Below, piece after piece: positions 17,330 through 26,686 of a DNA stretch of 64,000 bases (position 1 is its first letter; every line of letters begins with the position of its first letter). The position numbers were made by a program, and so were the translations under genes. The notes under the pieces were generated by a model that saw only the letters and a list, made by a program, of their open reading frames with translations, did not search any database and had not been told where the DNA came from. The DNA comes from CAZXYS01 sp964645005 (GTDB lineage: Bacteria > Bacteroidota > Ignavibacteria > Kapaibacteriales > UBA2268): assembly GCA_964645005.1 (NCBI GenBank), contig CAZXYS010000015.1, positions 1 through 64,000 on the forward strand, read 5' to 3'.

Positions 17330-18538
17330 ATGAAAAATATCTTATCTATTTTGTTAATTGCTTTCACTTATTCAATTTCATGTTTCGGCAGTGACGAAAT
17401 CATCGTCGACAGTAAATCCGTCCGCTTATTCGACAGTATTCCATCCGATTATAAGCAGGCGGCGGCTAATCTACGTATGTTCTTTATGGACCGCTCGGTT
17501 GGTGGTAATATCAGCGACGGACTGGACTGCCTGTCGAGTCCATGGGAAGATGCGCCGAGCCACTGCAAGCGGTGGGAACACAAAGGCGAGCCGCCGTTCA
17601 ATGTGGATGAATCTGAAGTCCACTGGGACGGCGTCTGGGATCGCAGCAACTGGACGTACGAGTTCTGGCAGAGCGGCTGTCAGATATGGTATGGTGCGGT
17701 GGATTGCTTTATAGAGAAGGTCGAGGCGAGGCTCAATGAGTTGGATGTCTTCGGCTTTCAGTTGAGTTATCTTGCAGTCGATGAAAACTCGAACATAGCC
17801 GATCCTGTAGATGGTTTCTTCGGGAATAAGGATGACAGAGGCACAGCGTCAAAAGTAATTGAATATGCCGTGGCCCACCCCGATAAAACCGTGATCTGGT
17901 GGACGACATCCCTCGCCAGATCGATAGGTACTCAGGCAGCACAGGACTTCAATAATCAAATGCGGCAATTTGTCAAGGATAATGGCTATATGCTATTCGA
18001 CGTTGCCGATATCCTTTCCCACACGCCCGACGGCGCCCCCTGCTGCGACAACCGCGACGGCGAAGAATACGCCTTCGGCAAAAACAGCGAGAACCACCCC
18101 GACGACGGTCTCAACCTGCCCGCCATTTGCCCTGAATACACTACGGAGGTCGAAGGCGGACATCTCGGTTCGGTATCGGCGGGGAAGATTATGGTAGCGA
18201 AAGCATTCCGGGTGCTTATGGCACAGATAGCAGGCTGGGATCCCGACGGTCCAAGCGTTGTTTCGGAAAATCCGGAAGCTAAGAAATCAATTACAATCCT
18301 CCCTAATCCCGCTGCGGAATATATCGAGGTAAACATTCCATTTTCTCTGCATTTTTCAGGGAAGTACGAAGTTGAAATAACAAATACATTGGGCAGAAGC
18401 CTGATTATTCCTTTGTTTTTTTATAAAAATCAAAGGAATGTGAAGATTGACTTATCGGACTTGGCGGAGGGGATGTATGTTTTGCGGATAAGAGCGGGCG
18501 GGGAGTTTTATGTGCAGAGGTTCGTTGTTTTAAGATGA
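17330..18538 (+). CDS. Exported SGNH-hydrolase-like protein with T9SS sorting domain
   Basis: Signal peptide (MKNILSILLIAFTYSISCFG), then about 285 residues whose layout fits an SGNH/GDSL-like fold. A block-I-like FFMDRSVGGNISDGL lies near residue 50, a central 'VIWWTTSLARSIGTQ' strand-helix follows, and 'GGHLGSVSAGKIMVAKAF' stands where the late catalytic His is expected. The canonical GDS serine motif is replaced by DRSVGG, so catalysis is uncertain. Six or more cysteines in the Trp-rich middle suggest disulphides. The C-terminus is a type IX sorting domain (ITILPNPAAEYIEV to FVVLR). It follows the adhesin-like gene by 44 bases, so co-transcription is likely. Confidence 0.75.
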   Translation: MKNILSILLIAFTYSISCFGSDEIIVDSKSVRLFDSIPSDYKQAAANLRMFFMDRSVGGNISDGLDCLSSPWEDAPSHCKRWEHKGEPPFNVDESEVHWDGVWDRSNWTYEFWQSGCQIWYGAVDCFIEKVEARLNELDVFGFQLSYLAVDENSNIADPVDGFFGNKDDRGTASKVIEYAVAHPDKTVIWWTTSLARSIGTQAAQDFNNQMRQFVKDNGYMLFDVADILSHTPDGAPCCDNRDGEEYAFGKNSENHPDDGLNLPAICPEYTTEVEGGHLGSVSAGKIMVAKAFRVLMAQIAGWDPDGPSVVSENPEAKKSITILPNPAAEYIEVNIPFSLHFSGKYEVEITNTLGRSLIIPLFFYKNQRNVKIDLSDLAEGMYVLRIRAGGEFYVQRFVVLR

Positions 18539-18705
18539 AAATAACTATGTACCTGCTTCGTAATGTTTAATTGGTTTCACATTTTGCCTTCGCTCAGTGA
18601 AATACTTTGTTGTTATCATGATCGGACTTGAATTATGACTGCTTTTTTACTTTAGGGGCAACTTTACCTTGTACAAAATATTTATAACAAAAATAAAGCT
18701 ATACT

Positions 18706-20133
18706 ATGAAAATCAGCATTACTGTTATTCTTTTGATAATGCCTTTTTACATCGGACTTTCTAAAACATACAGAGTAGGTCCCGAGCGGGAATACAAAGT
18801 ACCCAGTGCCGTAATGACGCTTGTCGAAAAGGGTGATTCCGTGCTGATCGATAAAGGCGAATATTCGGGTGATGCCGGAGTATGGCAGCCGGACAGTCTC
18901 TATATCAGTGCCGTTAATGGCAAAGCACACCTCAAAGCTGATGGGAATTACTCACAGGGGAAAGGTATTTGGGTGATCAAAGGCGACGGTGTTACTGTAG
19001 AGAATATCGAGTTTTCCGGCGCATCGGTGCCGGATAAAAATGGCGCCGGTATACGCCATGACGGCGGCAGCCTGACTATCCGTAATTGCTGTTTTCATGA
19101 TAATGAGAACGGTATTCTTGGCGGTCATGATGAGAATAGTACGATTTTAATCGAGCATTCCGAATTTGCCCGAAATGGCAGCGGCGATGGCTATTCGCAT
19201 AATCTGTACATTAATCACGTGGGGAAGTTGATTTTCCGCTTCAACTACAGCCATCATGCGAAAGTTGGACATAATCTGAAGAGTCGGGCGCATGAGAATC
19301 ATATTATGTATAACAGAATTATGGATGAGGAAACAGGAAATTCCAGCCGGCTGCTCGATCTGCCGAACGGCGGACCGGCATACATCGTCGGCAATATCCT
19401 AATGCAGGGACCCAATGCGGAAAATAACAATCTTATCGGTTATGGGCTCGAAGGGCTGAGCAATCCTACCGATCATAAGATCTATATAATCAATAATACG
19501 ATGTGTAATAAAAGACACACAGGCAATTTTATTGACATAAGGCAGGAAACTGAGAAGGCTTACATTTATAATAATATCCTGACAGGTACCGTTGCAGAGA
19601 GCGATAACTGGCTAAAAGGTGAGGCGTCGGCAAAATATAATATGCGAAGCAATGATATTGACATTTTTAAATTTGTAGATGAGAAGAATTATAATTTCAG
19701 GCTGCTGAAAGGTTCACCTGCTATAGATGCCGGCGGCGAGCCTGATGTAGCTGATGCTTCTGACTGGCTGCCGGTATATGAGTATGTCCATCCGCTGGAT
19801 TATGATGAAAGGGAAAAGCACTCAACGATTGATATAGGCGCTTATGAGTATGATACAGATACCAGTTTAAAGTATTTCGGACATAATGAAAATCTCGTTA
19901 AGATAAGTCCACAGCCTGTTGTGGATAAATTTACTGTTCGAATTGACGGTTTTTCACATCTTAATATAAATATTAAAATCTATAATATTTATGGAGAAGA
20001 ACTAAACCTCCCTGTCTATAATTCTCTAATTAATAAAGAATTAGATGTAAAAATAGATGCCGGCTCTCTTCCATCGGGAACGTATTTTATTATAATTGAC
20101 AATTACTTTAAACTCAAAACAATCAAGAAATAA
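18706..20133 (+). CDS. Right-handed beta-helix exported protein with T9SS sorting domain
   Basis: Signal peptide (MKISITVILLIMPFYIGLSK) then 'TYRVGPEREYKVPSAVMTLVEKG', the typical start of pectate-lyase-like beta-helix proteins. Repeated coils with Asn-rich turns fill residues 60-320 ('GVTVENIEFSGASV', 'LTIRNCCFHDNENGILGG', 'TILIEHSEFARNGSGDGYSHN', 'IYIINNTMCNK'). Such folds include polysaccharide lyases, alginate epimerases and NosD/DUF1565 proteins. The ending (about 395-475, 'VKISPQPVVDKFTVRI' to LPSGTYFIIIDNYF) is a sorting domain. Likely acts on or binds polysaccharide at the surface; specificity unknown. An own promoter is plausible in the 168-base gap upstream. Confidence 0.85.
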   Translation: MKISITVILLIMPFYIGLSKTYRVGPEREYKVPSAVMTLVEKGDSVLIDKGEYSGDAGVWQPDSLYISAVNGKAHLKADGNYSQGKGIWVIKGDGVTVENIEFSGASVPDKNGAGIRHDGGSLTIRNCCFHDNENGILGGHDENSTILIEHSEFARNGSGDGYSHNLYINHVGKLIFRFNYSHHAKVGHNLKSRAHENHIMYNRIMDEETGNSSRLLDLPNGGPAYIVGNILMQGPNAENNNLIGYGLEGLSNPTDHKIYIINNTMCNKRHTGNFIDIRQETEKAYIYNNILTGTVAESDNWLKGEASAKYNMRSNDIDIFKFVDEKNYNFRLLKGSPAIDAGGEPDVADASDWLPVYEYVHPLDYDEREKHSTIDIGAYEYDTDTSLKYFGHNENLVKISPQPVVDKFTVRIDGFSHLNINIKIYNIYGEELNLPVYNSLINKELDVKIDAGSLPSGTYFIIIDNYFKLKTIKK

Positions 20134-20331
20134 ATGAACATTAAAATTAAATTGTACGGTTTTTGAAACTTTTTGCGAAGTTGATTGTTATATAAAAAAA
20201 CTGGGTTGTAAATTTTAATTTTTGAAGTGTAGTTTAAAACTTTTATTTTGCTTTTTATTAATTAATAAAAGATGAATAAATTTTTAATTTACAATCGAAA
20301 TAAAATGTTTGTTAATAAAATATAAATCAAT

Positions 20332-22473
20332 ATGAAACAATTCAAACCTCTACTCGCTTTAATACTTGCTTTGGGAATAATACTGCTGAATAATTGCGGA
20401 GATGACGGCGGAACTAATCCTGATGATAATGATAATGTCGACTCTACTAAACTCATGATCGATTCTATCTCACCTAATACTGGCAAGATGGGCTCTCTCG
20501 TAGCTATTTATGGCATTGGCTTCACAGAAGAGAAAGATTCCAACGAGTATGTAATGCTCGGCGATAGAAAATTGAATGATGATGAGCATTATACCTGGGC
20601 TGCTAAAAAGATAGAAGCCGTGATCCCATACGGTGCTTCCAGCGGTAAAATCAAGGTGGTTATTGGTGATGAAGAAACCAATGGAATAATGTTCAAAGTC
20701 ACTACGCCTTTGATTGATAAACTGGAACCGAATTCGGGTTCTTACGGCGAAGAAATCACCATCATTGGTAAGAATTTCGGTGATCAGAGAAACCTGGGTT
20801 ATGTGGAGTTCAATGAGACCAGCGTTTCCGATCAAAACCATACATTGTGGTCGGATACTAAAATAAAATGTATAGTCCCGGATGGCGCCTCTTCCGGAAT
20901 GGTAACTGTTCATGCAAATAATGAAGTCAGCAATAAAGTTGAGTTTACTATTGTCGAAACACATCCTATTGTCGATTCATTATCCCGCTACCGCGGCGAA
21001 ACAGGGGATGAGGTTACGATATACGGCAAATACTTCGGCAATGATAAAAATGCAGGTTATGTTTTATTTAATACCCAGAAAACCTCTGCCGGCGATATCA
21101 TAAGCTGGACAACAAATGAAATCACAGTCAAAATCCCTGCCGGTGCTACATCAGGCAAACTTAAGGTTTATGTAGGCAATAAGGGCAGTGATGGGATTGA
21201 TTTTGTAATCGGTGCCAATGAACCGGTAATAACAGGCTTTTCGGATGATTTCGCACGTATTGGTTATGAATTGACAATTCTTGGTGAGAACTTTGGGGAC
21301 AGCCGCGGCTCTGGTTATGTGACGTTCAATGGTCTTCAGGTCGCTGCCGGCGGATATGTTTCATGGAGCGATACGGAAATAACTGTTGTAGTACCTGAAA
21401 ATGCCGTGACCGGTCCTGTAAAAGTCCACGTAAACGGCAAGGAAAGCAACGGATTGAATATCGAGGTAAAAGGCGTTGGTCCTGTTATTGATGACATATC
21501 ACCCAGAACGCTGTCTGTTGATGATGAAGTTTCCATCTACGGTGAGAATTTTGGTAACTCTCGTGGTAACAGCTTTGTCGAGTTTGGCGATATTAAAGTA
21601 CAAAACGGAGATTATCTCGAATGGACCGATGAAAGGATAAAAGTAACAGCCCCGTACGGCATAGAATCCGGCAAGTTATATGTGACAGTCCAGGGTGAAA
21701 AGAGCAATGGATTCGATTATACTCTTGTTGAAACTCATCTGGAAATGGTTTTGGTACCTAAAGGTACATTCACCATGGGCGAAGAAGACGGCGGTGAATG
21801 GGGCGAAAGTGTTCAGCATGAAGCAACTATAACATATAATTACTACATCTCGAAAACGGAAGTAACTCAAGCGCAGTGGAAGAAGATTTTCGGAGAGGTC
21901 TCCAATCCAAGTAAGCATGTAGGATCTAACCGCCCGGTAGATCAGGTTACCTGGTTCCGCGCGTTAAAATTCTGTAATGAGCTTTCAAAATCCGAAGGTT
22001 TCGAGCCCTGCTATACCATAAATGGTGAAGAACATGCCCATCAGGTAGAGTGCGATTTCAGCGCTAACGGATATCGCCTTCCTACCGAAGCCGAATGGGA
22101 ATATGCCTGCCGGGCAGGAACAACCGGCAAATACGGAGGCACCGGCAATATAGAGGAAATGGGATGGACTGTCAATGATTTTAAGGATCATACACAGCCT
22201 GTAGCTCGAAAGCAGCCGAATGATTGGGGGATTTATGACATGCACGGCAATGTTTCCGAATGGGTTTGGGATGGTTATGATGATACTTTCTATCAGAATT
22301 CGCCCAAAGAAGACCCAATTAATGATGCTGCAAGTGATTTTCAGGAAGTTGTAATTCGGGGCGGTTCATACAATGACGGTCCGGACGATTGCACCAGCGG
22401 AAACAGGCTTAGCTATAACCCCACACAATATAATTTTGACAGGGGCTTCAGAGTTGTGAGAAGAAAATTCTAA
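20332..22473 (+). CDS. Lipoprotein with five IPT/TIG domains and an FGE/SUMF1-fold domain
   Basis: A lipoprotein signal ends at Cys22 (ILLNNCG). Five consecutive IPT/TIG immunoglobulin-like repeats of about 85 residues fill residues 42-470, each with the pattern 'P.I..(I/L).P..G..G.E(V/I)TIYG..FG' and '(S/T)GK(L/V)KV.V...(S/G)NG..F'. The C-terminal 230 residues are a formylglycine-generating-enzyme fold: MVLVPKGTFTMG, KTEVTQAQWKKIFG, YRLPTEAEWEYACRAG, YDMHGNVSEWVWDG, VIRGGSYNDG and GFRVVRR. The cysteine pair used by true FGE is not present after RGGSY, so a non-oxidase role is likelier. Surface or periplasmic lipid-anchored, followed 27 bases on by another lipoprotein gene. Confidence 0.9.
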   Translation: MKQFKPLLALILALGIILLNNCGDDGGTNPDDNDNVDSTKLMIDSISPNTGKMGSLVAIYGIGFTEEKDSNEYVMLGDRKLNDDEHYTWAAKKIEAVIPYGASSGKIKVVIGDEETNGIMFKVTTPLIDKLEPNSGSYGEEITIIGKNFGDQRNLGYVEFNETSVSDQNHTLWSDTKIKCIVPDGASSGMVTVHANNEVSNKVEFTIVETHPIVDSLSRYRGETGDEVTIYGKYFGNDKNAGYVLFNTQKTSAGDIISWTTNEITVKIPAGATSGKLKVYVGNKGSDGIDFVIGANEPVITGFSDDFARIGYELTILGENFGDSRGSGYVTFNGLQVAAGGYVSWSDTEITVVVPENAVTGPVKVHVNGKESNGLNIEVKGVGPVIDDISPRTLSVDDEVSIYGENFGNSRGNSFVEFGDIKVQNGDYLEWTDERIKVTAPYGIESGKLYVTVQGEKSNGFDYTLVETHLEMVLVPKGTFTMGEEDGGEWGESVQHEATITYNYYISKTEVTQAQWKKIFGEVSNPSKHVGSNRPVDQVTWFRALKFCNELSKSEGFEPCYTINGEEHAHQVECDFSANGYRLPTEAEWEYACRAGTTGKYGGTGNIEEMGWTVNDFKDHTQPVARKQPNDWGIYDMHGNVSEWVWDGYDDTFYQNSPKEDPINDAASDFQEVVIRGGSYNDGPDDCTSGNRLSYNPTQYNFDRGFRVVRRKF

Positions 22474-22500
22474 TATAAATTTTTTCAAGGATGTTTTGCA

Positions 22501-23016
22501 ATGAATAAATTCTATATCCAATTTGTACTGCTGTTAGCAATTATGGCAGTAATGCCGGGGTGTAGTAATGACAATCCTACACCTGTAATCGAATACGATC
22601 CTGAAATAATATGTAATATTTCAGGCGATATAGAAGCCAATTACGAAGCTCAGACAACACTTCAAATAGAGGATCGCGAAGATGGCGGAACGACTTTATT
22701 AATTAATGGAGCTTCAAATCTGGATGATATCAGGCATGGAATGTCTTTCAACATATATTACAATGGAGAACCAACCGCAGGTGTATATCCTATAGGAGAC
22801 AGATATGAAGTAGGTGAAACCGAGCATATTTTTGCTGTTTATGTTCACGATCTGAGTAAAAATAAACGGGATTACTTTTCTGTGGAAGGTTCAGCAACCA
22901 TAACCAAAGTAGAAGGCAATGAAATAAAGGGAAAATTCACTTTTACCGGTCAGCACAAAGACGGCAGCACAGTTGAGGTGAAGAACGGAATTTTCAATGT
23001 TTATTCTATTTTTTGA
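22501..23016 (+). CDS. Small lipoprotein, unrecognised
   Basis: The 171-residue product has a lipoprotein signal with Cys21 in MPGC. The mature part is a compact beta-rich domain with alternating strands ('TTLLINGASNLDDIRHGMSF', 'GVYPIGDRYEVGE', 'FTGQHKDGSTVEVKNG') that resembles DUF4402/DUF6252-like calcium- or ligand-binding lipoproteins of Bacteroidota only in style; no family is assigned. It begins 27 bases after the five-IPT lipoprotein and is followed by a bidirectional terminator, so the two probably form a short operon and may work together at the membrane surface. Confidence 0.75.
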   Translation: MNKFYIQFVLLLAIMAVMPGCSNDNPTPVIEYDPEIICNISGDIEANYEAQTTLQIEDREDGGTTLLINGASNLDDIRHGMSFNIYYNGEPTAGVYPIGDRYEVGETEHIFAVYVHDLSKNKRDYFSVEGSATITKVEGNEIKGKFTFTGQHKDGSTVEVKNGIFNVYSIF

Positions 23017-23048
23017 TAAAATGTAAATTTTTTAGATAGGCAATTTAT

Positions 23049-23079
23049 AAAAAAGGCGGATTCAAAATCCGCCTTTTTT
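23049..23079. terminator. Bidirectional intrinsic terminator
   Basis: GGCGGATT, loop CAA, AATCCGCC flanked by A6 on the left and T6 on the right forms a 14-pair hairpin that works in both directions. It separates two convergent genes, ending 23016 (+) and 23102 (-), exactly where a shared terminator is expected. Confidence 0.9.
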
Positions 23080-23101
23080 GAATATATCTCTTAGCGAAGA
23101 A

Positions 23102-25156
23102 TTAATGAGCGATACTCATGATCTTCGTCAGTTTTTTGCCTTCAACGGTGAGTGTATAATAATACATACCTGTGGCATATTCGCTTGTATTTACATTCAA
23201 TCCGTGGAAACCTGCAGTAGAATATCCTTCTTGCAGCACATCAACAAGCTGTCCCATGGAGTTATAAAGCTCAATCTTTGTATTGGCGCCTTTTTCCAGC
23301 GAGTAACCGATTTCAGCATTTCCGGTTACCGGGTTCGGGTAAATATCTTCTAACTGGAATTTAAAGCTGCCTGTGTTACCTTCAGCAACTGCACTAGGTT
23401 CCAATTCATAAGAACCATACATAACGTACTGAGTAATAGCTGCAATATTTTTCACAATTTCCTGAGGTGTGCCATAAAGCCAATGCTCTTCATTGGTTAC
23501 GTCAATCGTATGTAAGTGAGTCATTGGGATATTGCTTATATTTGGAACAACCGGCGGTATCCATGTACATTTGTAATTTGTTTCCGGATCGTCGGTAATA
23601 TTCTGCGGCTCTGACCAGGTAGTTTCATCAACGCTTCGGTAGCATGAAAATACGTCATTAAATGAGGAAAATCCTAATTGATCCATCTGCTCATTACCGG
23701 TTTGATTATTGATGAAACTGATGGGAATTGGAGGATCAATTTCGAACTGAGTTACCGGATCGATCCACTTCAGAACGATGTTTTCACCGTCAGCGGTTCT
23801 GGCAACCTGAATTTCATTCCCGAGCGGATGGGAAGCGTATCTCAGAGTATTTTCAAAATCGCTGGAGAAGTACAGAACAAAGGGAGTACCAGACAATTCA
23901 GTGATTTTATTGAGTGACCAGGCTCCATTGTCGTATCTTGCCTCTACAATGTGAACTTCCTGCAATTGTTCATCAGCATTGTAAAATCCCATGCGGAAGA
24001 AGTAGCTATACTGATCTTCACCGGTGGCTATGAATGCCTCCATATTATAAGGACCATAAACGTTGAAAATCGGATATCCCTGGTCTGAACCATAGTTGTT
24101 ATAGACAGTTTCAGGTAAGATATTAACTTCTTCCCAGGTGTTGCCGCCATCAGTGCTTTTTGTGACCGAAGGCAGCCGGATCTCCAATTGACTTGGAGGA
24201 TTCATATCTTTCCAGCCTGCGTTGAGAGCCAGATATATGTTGCCCATATCATCAGAAGTCATTTCGATCGGACCATTATAACTTCTGTCAGGGTCATCGT
24301 TCTGGATGAATTTATCAAGGGTTAAAACGCTTGGTGTTACATCAATTTCGACCTGCTGGTGTGAAGTGAGATCGTATCCGAAAAGTCCGTATTTACCGTA
24401 CTGAGCGGAGCTGCTCGCTTCTCTTGTTAATACCTGAGGTGAAAATCCAGCCACTTGTCCGCCGCCGAAATCTACTTTATTGAACTTACCTGATGACCAC
24501 CGGTAACCACCTTCGAAAGTCTGGTTAAATTGGGCGGGGGTAATGCTCTGGTCATAATATTCGGAAACAAGTCCGCCTTTGAATGGCCATTCGCCGGTTG
24601 CGGTGTTTCTTTCAACAAAAACCGAATAAACAGCGAAAGGGATGTCTGCAGGATTTGTTGCACCTTCTGAATTATTAACAATAATTGATGGCCATGTTCC
24701 GCCAAAATTTTCATAATCAAATACATTCTGCATCATCCATGAATTTCCACCGTCACTGCTGATTCTTAAAACTACCTTCAACTTTTTCAAGTCTCCTAAT
24801 TCCAAAGGATCGGTTGAAATCGTGTCGTATTCTCTCTGCATACCTGCGACATAGATAGCTCCGCTTGCCGGATCATAAGCTACGGGATTGATCCTGCTAA
24901 GATGCGTGTAAATTGCAGTGGAATAAATATCTATCGTATCACTTTGGAAAGCAAGAATTCCCGGGTCTTTGGTCTTGCCAATCTTTGCATCTTCCTTCAT
25001 AACTGGTATTTTATTTGAAGGAAGGTCCTGAATCTTTTCAGGGGCTTTTGGGGGATACTGATCTGTTCCGTTGAATTTCTCAACTATCTGTGCGTTTAAA
25101 ATTGTACTGCCAAGAAAGAAAACTGCCAATACAATGAGTAAATTTAATTTTTTCAT
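23102..25156 (-). CDS. Secreted Asp-box (BNR) protein with T9SS sorting domain
   Basis: The 684-residue protein starts with a signal peptide (MKKLNLLIVLAVFFLGSTILNA). Asp-box/BNR-type motifs 'SSDGGNSWMMQ' and 'KSTDGGNTWEEV' mark a sialidase-like beta-propeller scaffold (about 75-560). The region also has many aromatic turns; no catalytic Arg triad or Tyr/Glu pair can be picked out, so it may be a non-enzymatic propeller. The C-terminus (EDIYPNPVTGNAEIGYSL to KIMSIAH) is a type IX sorting domain. The gene reads toward the lipoprotein pair and away from the carotenoid cluster, with which it shares a 295-base divergent spacer. Confidence 0.85.
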   Translation of the reverse strand: MKKLNLLIVLAVFFLGSTILNAQIVEKFNGTDQYPPKAPEKIQDLPSNKIPVMKEDAKIGKTKDPGILAFQSDTIDIYSTAIYTHLSRINPVAYDPASGAIYVAGMQREYDTISTDPLELGDLKKLKVVLRISSDGGNSWMMQNVFDYENFGGTWPSIIVNNSEGATNPADIPFAVYSVFVERNTATGEWPFKGGLVSEYYDQSITPAQFNQTFEGGYRWSSGKFNKVDFGGGQVAGFSPQVLTREASSSAQYGKYGLFGYDLTSHQQVEIDVTPSVLTLDKFIQNDDPDRSYNGPIEMTSDDMGNIYLALNAGWKDMNPPSQLEIRLPSVTKSTDGGNTWEEVNILPETVYNNYGSDQGYPIFNVYGPYNMEAFIATGEDQYSYFFRMGFYNADEQLQEVHIVEARYDNGAWSLNKITELSGTPFVLYFSSDFENTLRYASHPLGNEIQVARTADGENIVLKWIDPVTQFEIDPPIPISFINNQTGNEQMDQLGFSSFNDVFSCYRSVDETTWSEPQNITDDPETNYKCTWIPPVVPNISNIPMTHLHTIDVTNEEHWLYGTPQEIVKNIAAITQYVMYGSYELEPSAVAEGNTGSFKFQLEDIYPNPVTGNAEIGYSLEKGANTKIELYNSMGQLVDVLQEGYSTAGFHGLNVNTSEYATGMYYYTLTVEGKKLTKIMSIAH

Positions 25157-25451
25157 AAAACCTCCGAATTTAAAAAATTAGTCTGTTAATGTTATAGTTA
25201 TCTTTCGATTTTAATAAACAACAAACTTAATATCCTTTTACTTTACTTACAAGTTTTTTTAATATTTTACATCCATTTACTTTAAAATAATTAATAGATT
25301 CTTTAAAATTGTCAAGTCACTATATATATTTACACGGCAACATAGTGAAAAGTTACAAATATTATTAAAATTCATGAAAATTAACCTAAAACAATAAAAA
25401 CAATTATTAATTTGTCCATAGACTAAATTTTGATCATCAATTAGAAAATTC
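25157..25451. other. Divergent intergenic region before the carotenoid cluster
   Basis: These 295 AT-rich bases lie between the divergently transcribed BNR-protein and crtZ genes and must contain both promoters. I see several TATATA/TTGTCA-like strings (around 25305-25335) but none with standard spacing that I would name. No hairpin or conserved leader is evident. Confidence 0.5.
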
Positions 25452-25910
25452 ATGGGAATAGTAATAAATATCTCTTCTTTTGCAGTTGCATTTATTATTA
25501 TGGAATTCGCTGCTTGGTTTGCGCACAGGTATGTGATGCACGGTTTCCTGTGGTTCCTGCACGAAGATCACCACAACCGCCGAAATACAACATTCCAGAA
25601 GAATGATTCTTTCGCCTTAATATTCGCTATCCCAAGTATTGTGCTGATTTTTATTGGAATAGCAAACGGATTTTCCGTGATGGTTTCTTTCGGCGTTGGT
25701 ATAGCTGCTTACGGGCTGGCGTATTTTCTTATTCATGATGTGCTTATACACAGGCGTTTCGCAAAATTGCGTAAGACGCTGTTCGGCAATGCGGATAACA
25801 AGTATCTTCAGGCAATACAGAGAGCTCACAGGGCACACCATAAGCATCTGACTAAAGAGGACGGCGAATCATTCGGCATGCTCATAGCAGCAAAAAAATA
25901 CTTTGAATGA
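25452..25910 (+). CDS. crtZ: Beta-carotene hydroxylase (CrtZ family)
   Basis: A 152-residue integral membrane di-iron hydroxylase of the fatty-acid-hydroxylase superfamily. The His motifs are all present: HRYVMH (about 26-31), HEDHH (about 37-41), HDVLIHRR (about 96-103) and HRAHHKH (about 118-124). Four hydrophobic stretches surround them. CrtZ introduces hydroxyl groups at C3/C3' of beta-ionone rings. Length and motif spacing match bacterial CrtZ. It is the first gene of the carotenoid cluster; a lycopene cyclase starts 15 bases later. Confidence 0.93.
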   Translation: MGIVINISSFAVAFIIMEFAAWFAHRYVMHGFLWFLHEDHHNRRNTTFQKNDSFALIFAIPSIVLIFIGIANGFSVMVSFGVGIAAYGLAYFLIHDVLIHRRFAKLRKTLFGNADNKYLQAIQRAHRAHHKHLTKEDGESFGMLIAAKKYFE

Positions 25911-25925
25911 GTAAAACCCAAACAC

Positions 25926-26600
25926 ATGGAATATACTTATCTGCTTTTAAATATTGTAGTTATCATTATACCGCTGGTCTTCAGTTTTGATAAAAATCTG
26001 CTTTTTTACAAAAACTGGCGTTATATCTTACCGGCGACAGCTGTTGTGGGGGCGGTTTTTATCATCTGGGACGTGATTTTTACCAGAATGGGTGTATGGA
26101 GCTTTAATCCTAAATACCTCACCGGCATTGAGATAATTAACCTGCCGCTGGAGGAATGGCTGTTCTTCATAACTATTCCCTACGCTTGCGTTTTTGTATA
26201 TGAAACGCTTTATTTTTATATGAAAAGGGATATTTTGGAGAAATATGCCTCGCCGATAACTGTCATTCTCATTATTGGGCTGCTGGTTGTTGCGGTTTTA
26301 AGTATTTCAAAGTTGTACACTACGGTCACATTTATTTTACTTGCATTTCTGCTAATTTTTCATTTAATTGTTTTCAGGAGCAATTATCTTGGGCATTTTT
26401 ATTTTTCTTTTTTAATAATTTTAATCCCGTTTTTTGTAATTAACGGTGTGTTAACTTCATTACCGGTGGTAATTTATAATGATATGGAAAATCTGGGTAT
26501 CAGGCTGTTCAGTATTCCGGTGGAGGATGTTTTTTACGGGATGCTGCTGCTTCTGGGCAATGTTACTATTTACGAAAGTTTAATAAAATTGAGATCTTAA
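25926..26600 (+). CDS. Lycopene cyclase, fused CrtYc-CrtYd type
   Basis: A 224-residue protein with six or seven membrane helices made of two tandem lycopene-cyclase domains. The first carries 'NLPLEEWLFFITIPYACVFVYE' (the P-EE-F motif, about 78-100; shown here in part) and the second 'SIPVEDVFYGMLLLLGN' (about 195-211). Each domain is about 95 residues, the heterodimeric actinobacterial CrtYc/CrtYd arrangement fused into one chain, as found in Bacteroidota and fungi. It would form beta-rings on lycopene or gamma-carotene rings. It follows crtZ and supplies that enzyme's substrate. Confidence 0.88.
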   Translation: MEYTYLLLNIVVIIIPLVFSFDKNLLFYKNWRYILPATAVVGAVFIIWDVIFTRMGVWSFNPKYLTGIEIINLPLEEWLFFITIPYACVFVYETLYFYMKRDILEKYASPITVILIIGLLVVAVLSISKLYTTVTFILLAFLLIFHLIVFRSNYLGHFYFSFLIILIPFFVINGVLTSLPVVIYNDMENLGIRLFSIPVEDVFYGMLLLLGNVTIYESLIKLRS

Positions 26601-26686
26601 TATGTTATACAAAACATATACAATGCTTTCCAAACCTATACGTTAACTCTTACTATTAAATAGTAATATATAAATACTAATAAATT

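Noticed and set aside
18600..18705. Possible promoter or RNA element before the beta-helix gene
   Set aside because: No spacing-correct boxes, no conserved leader and no hairpin with a T-tract were found.
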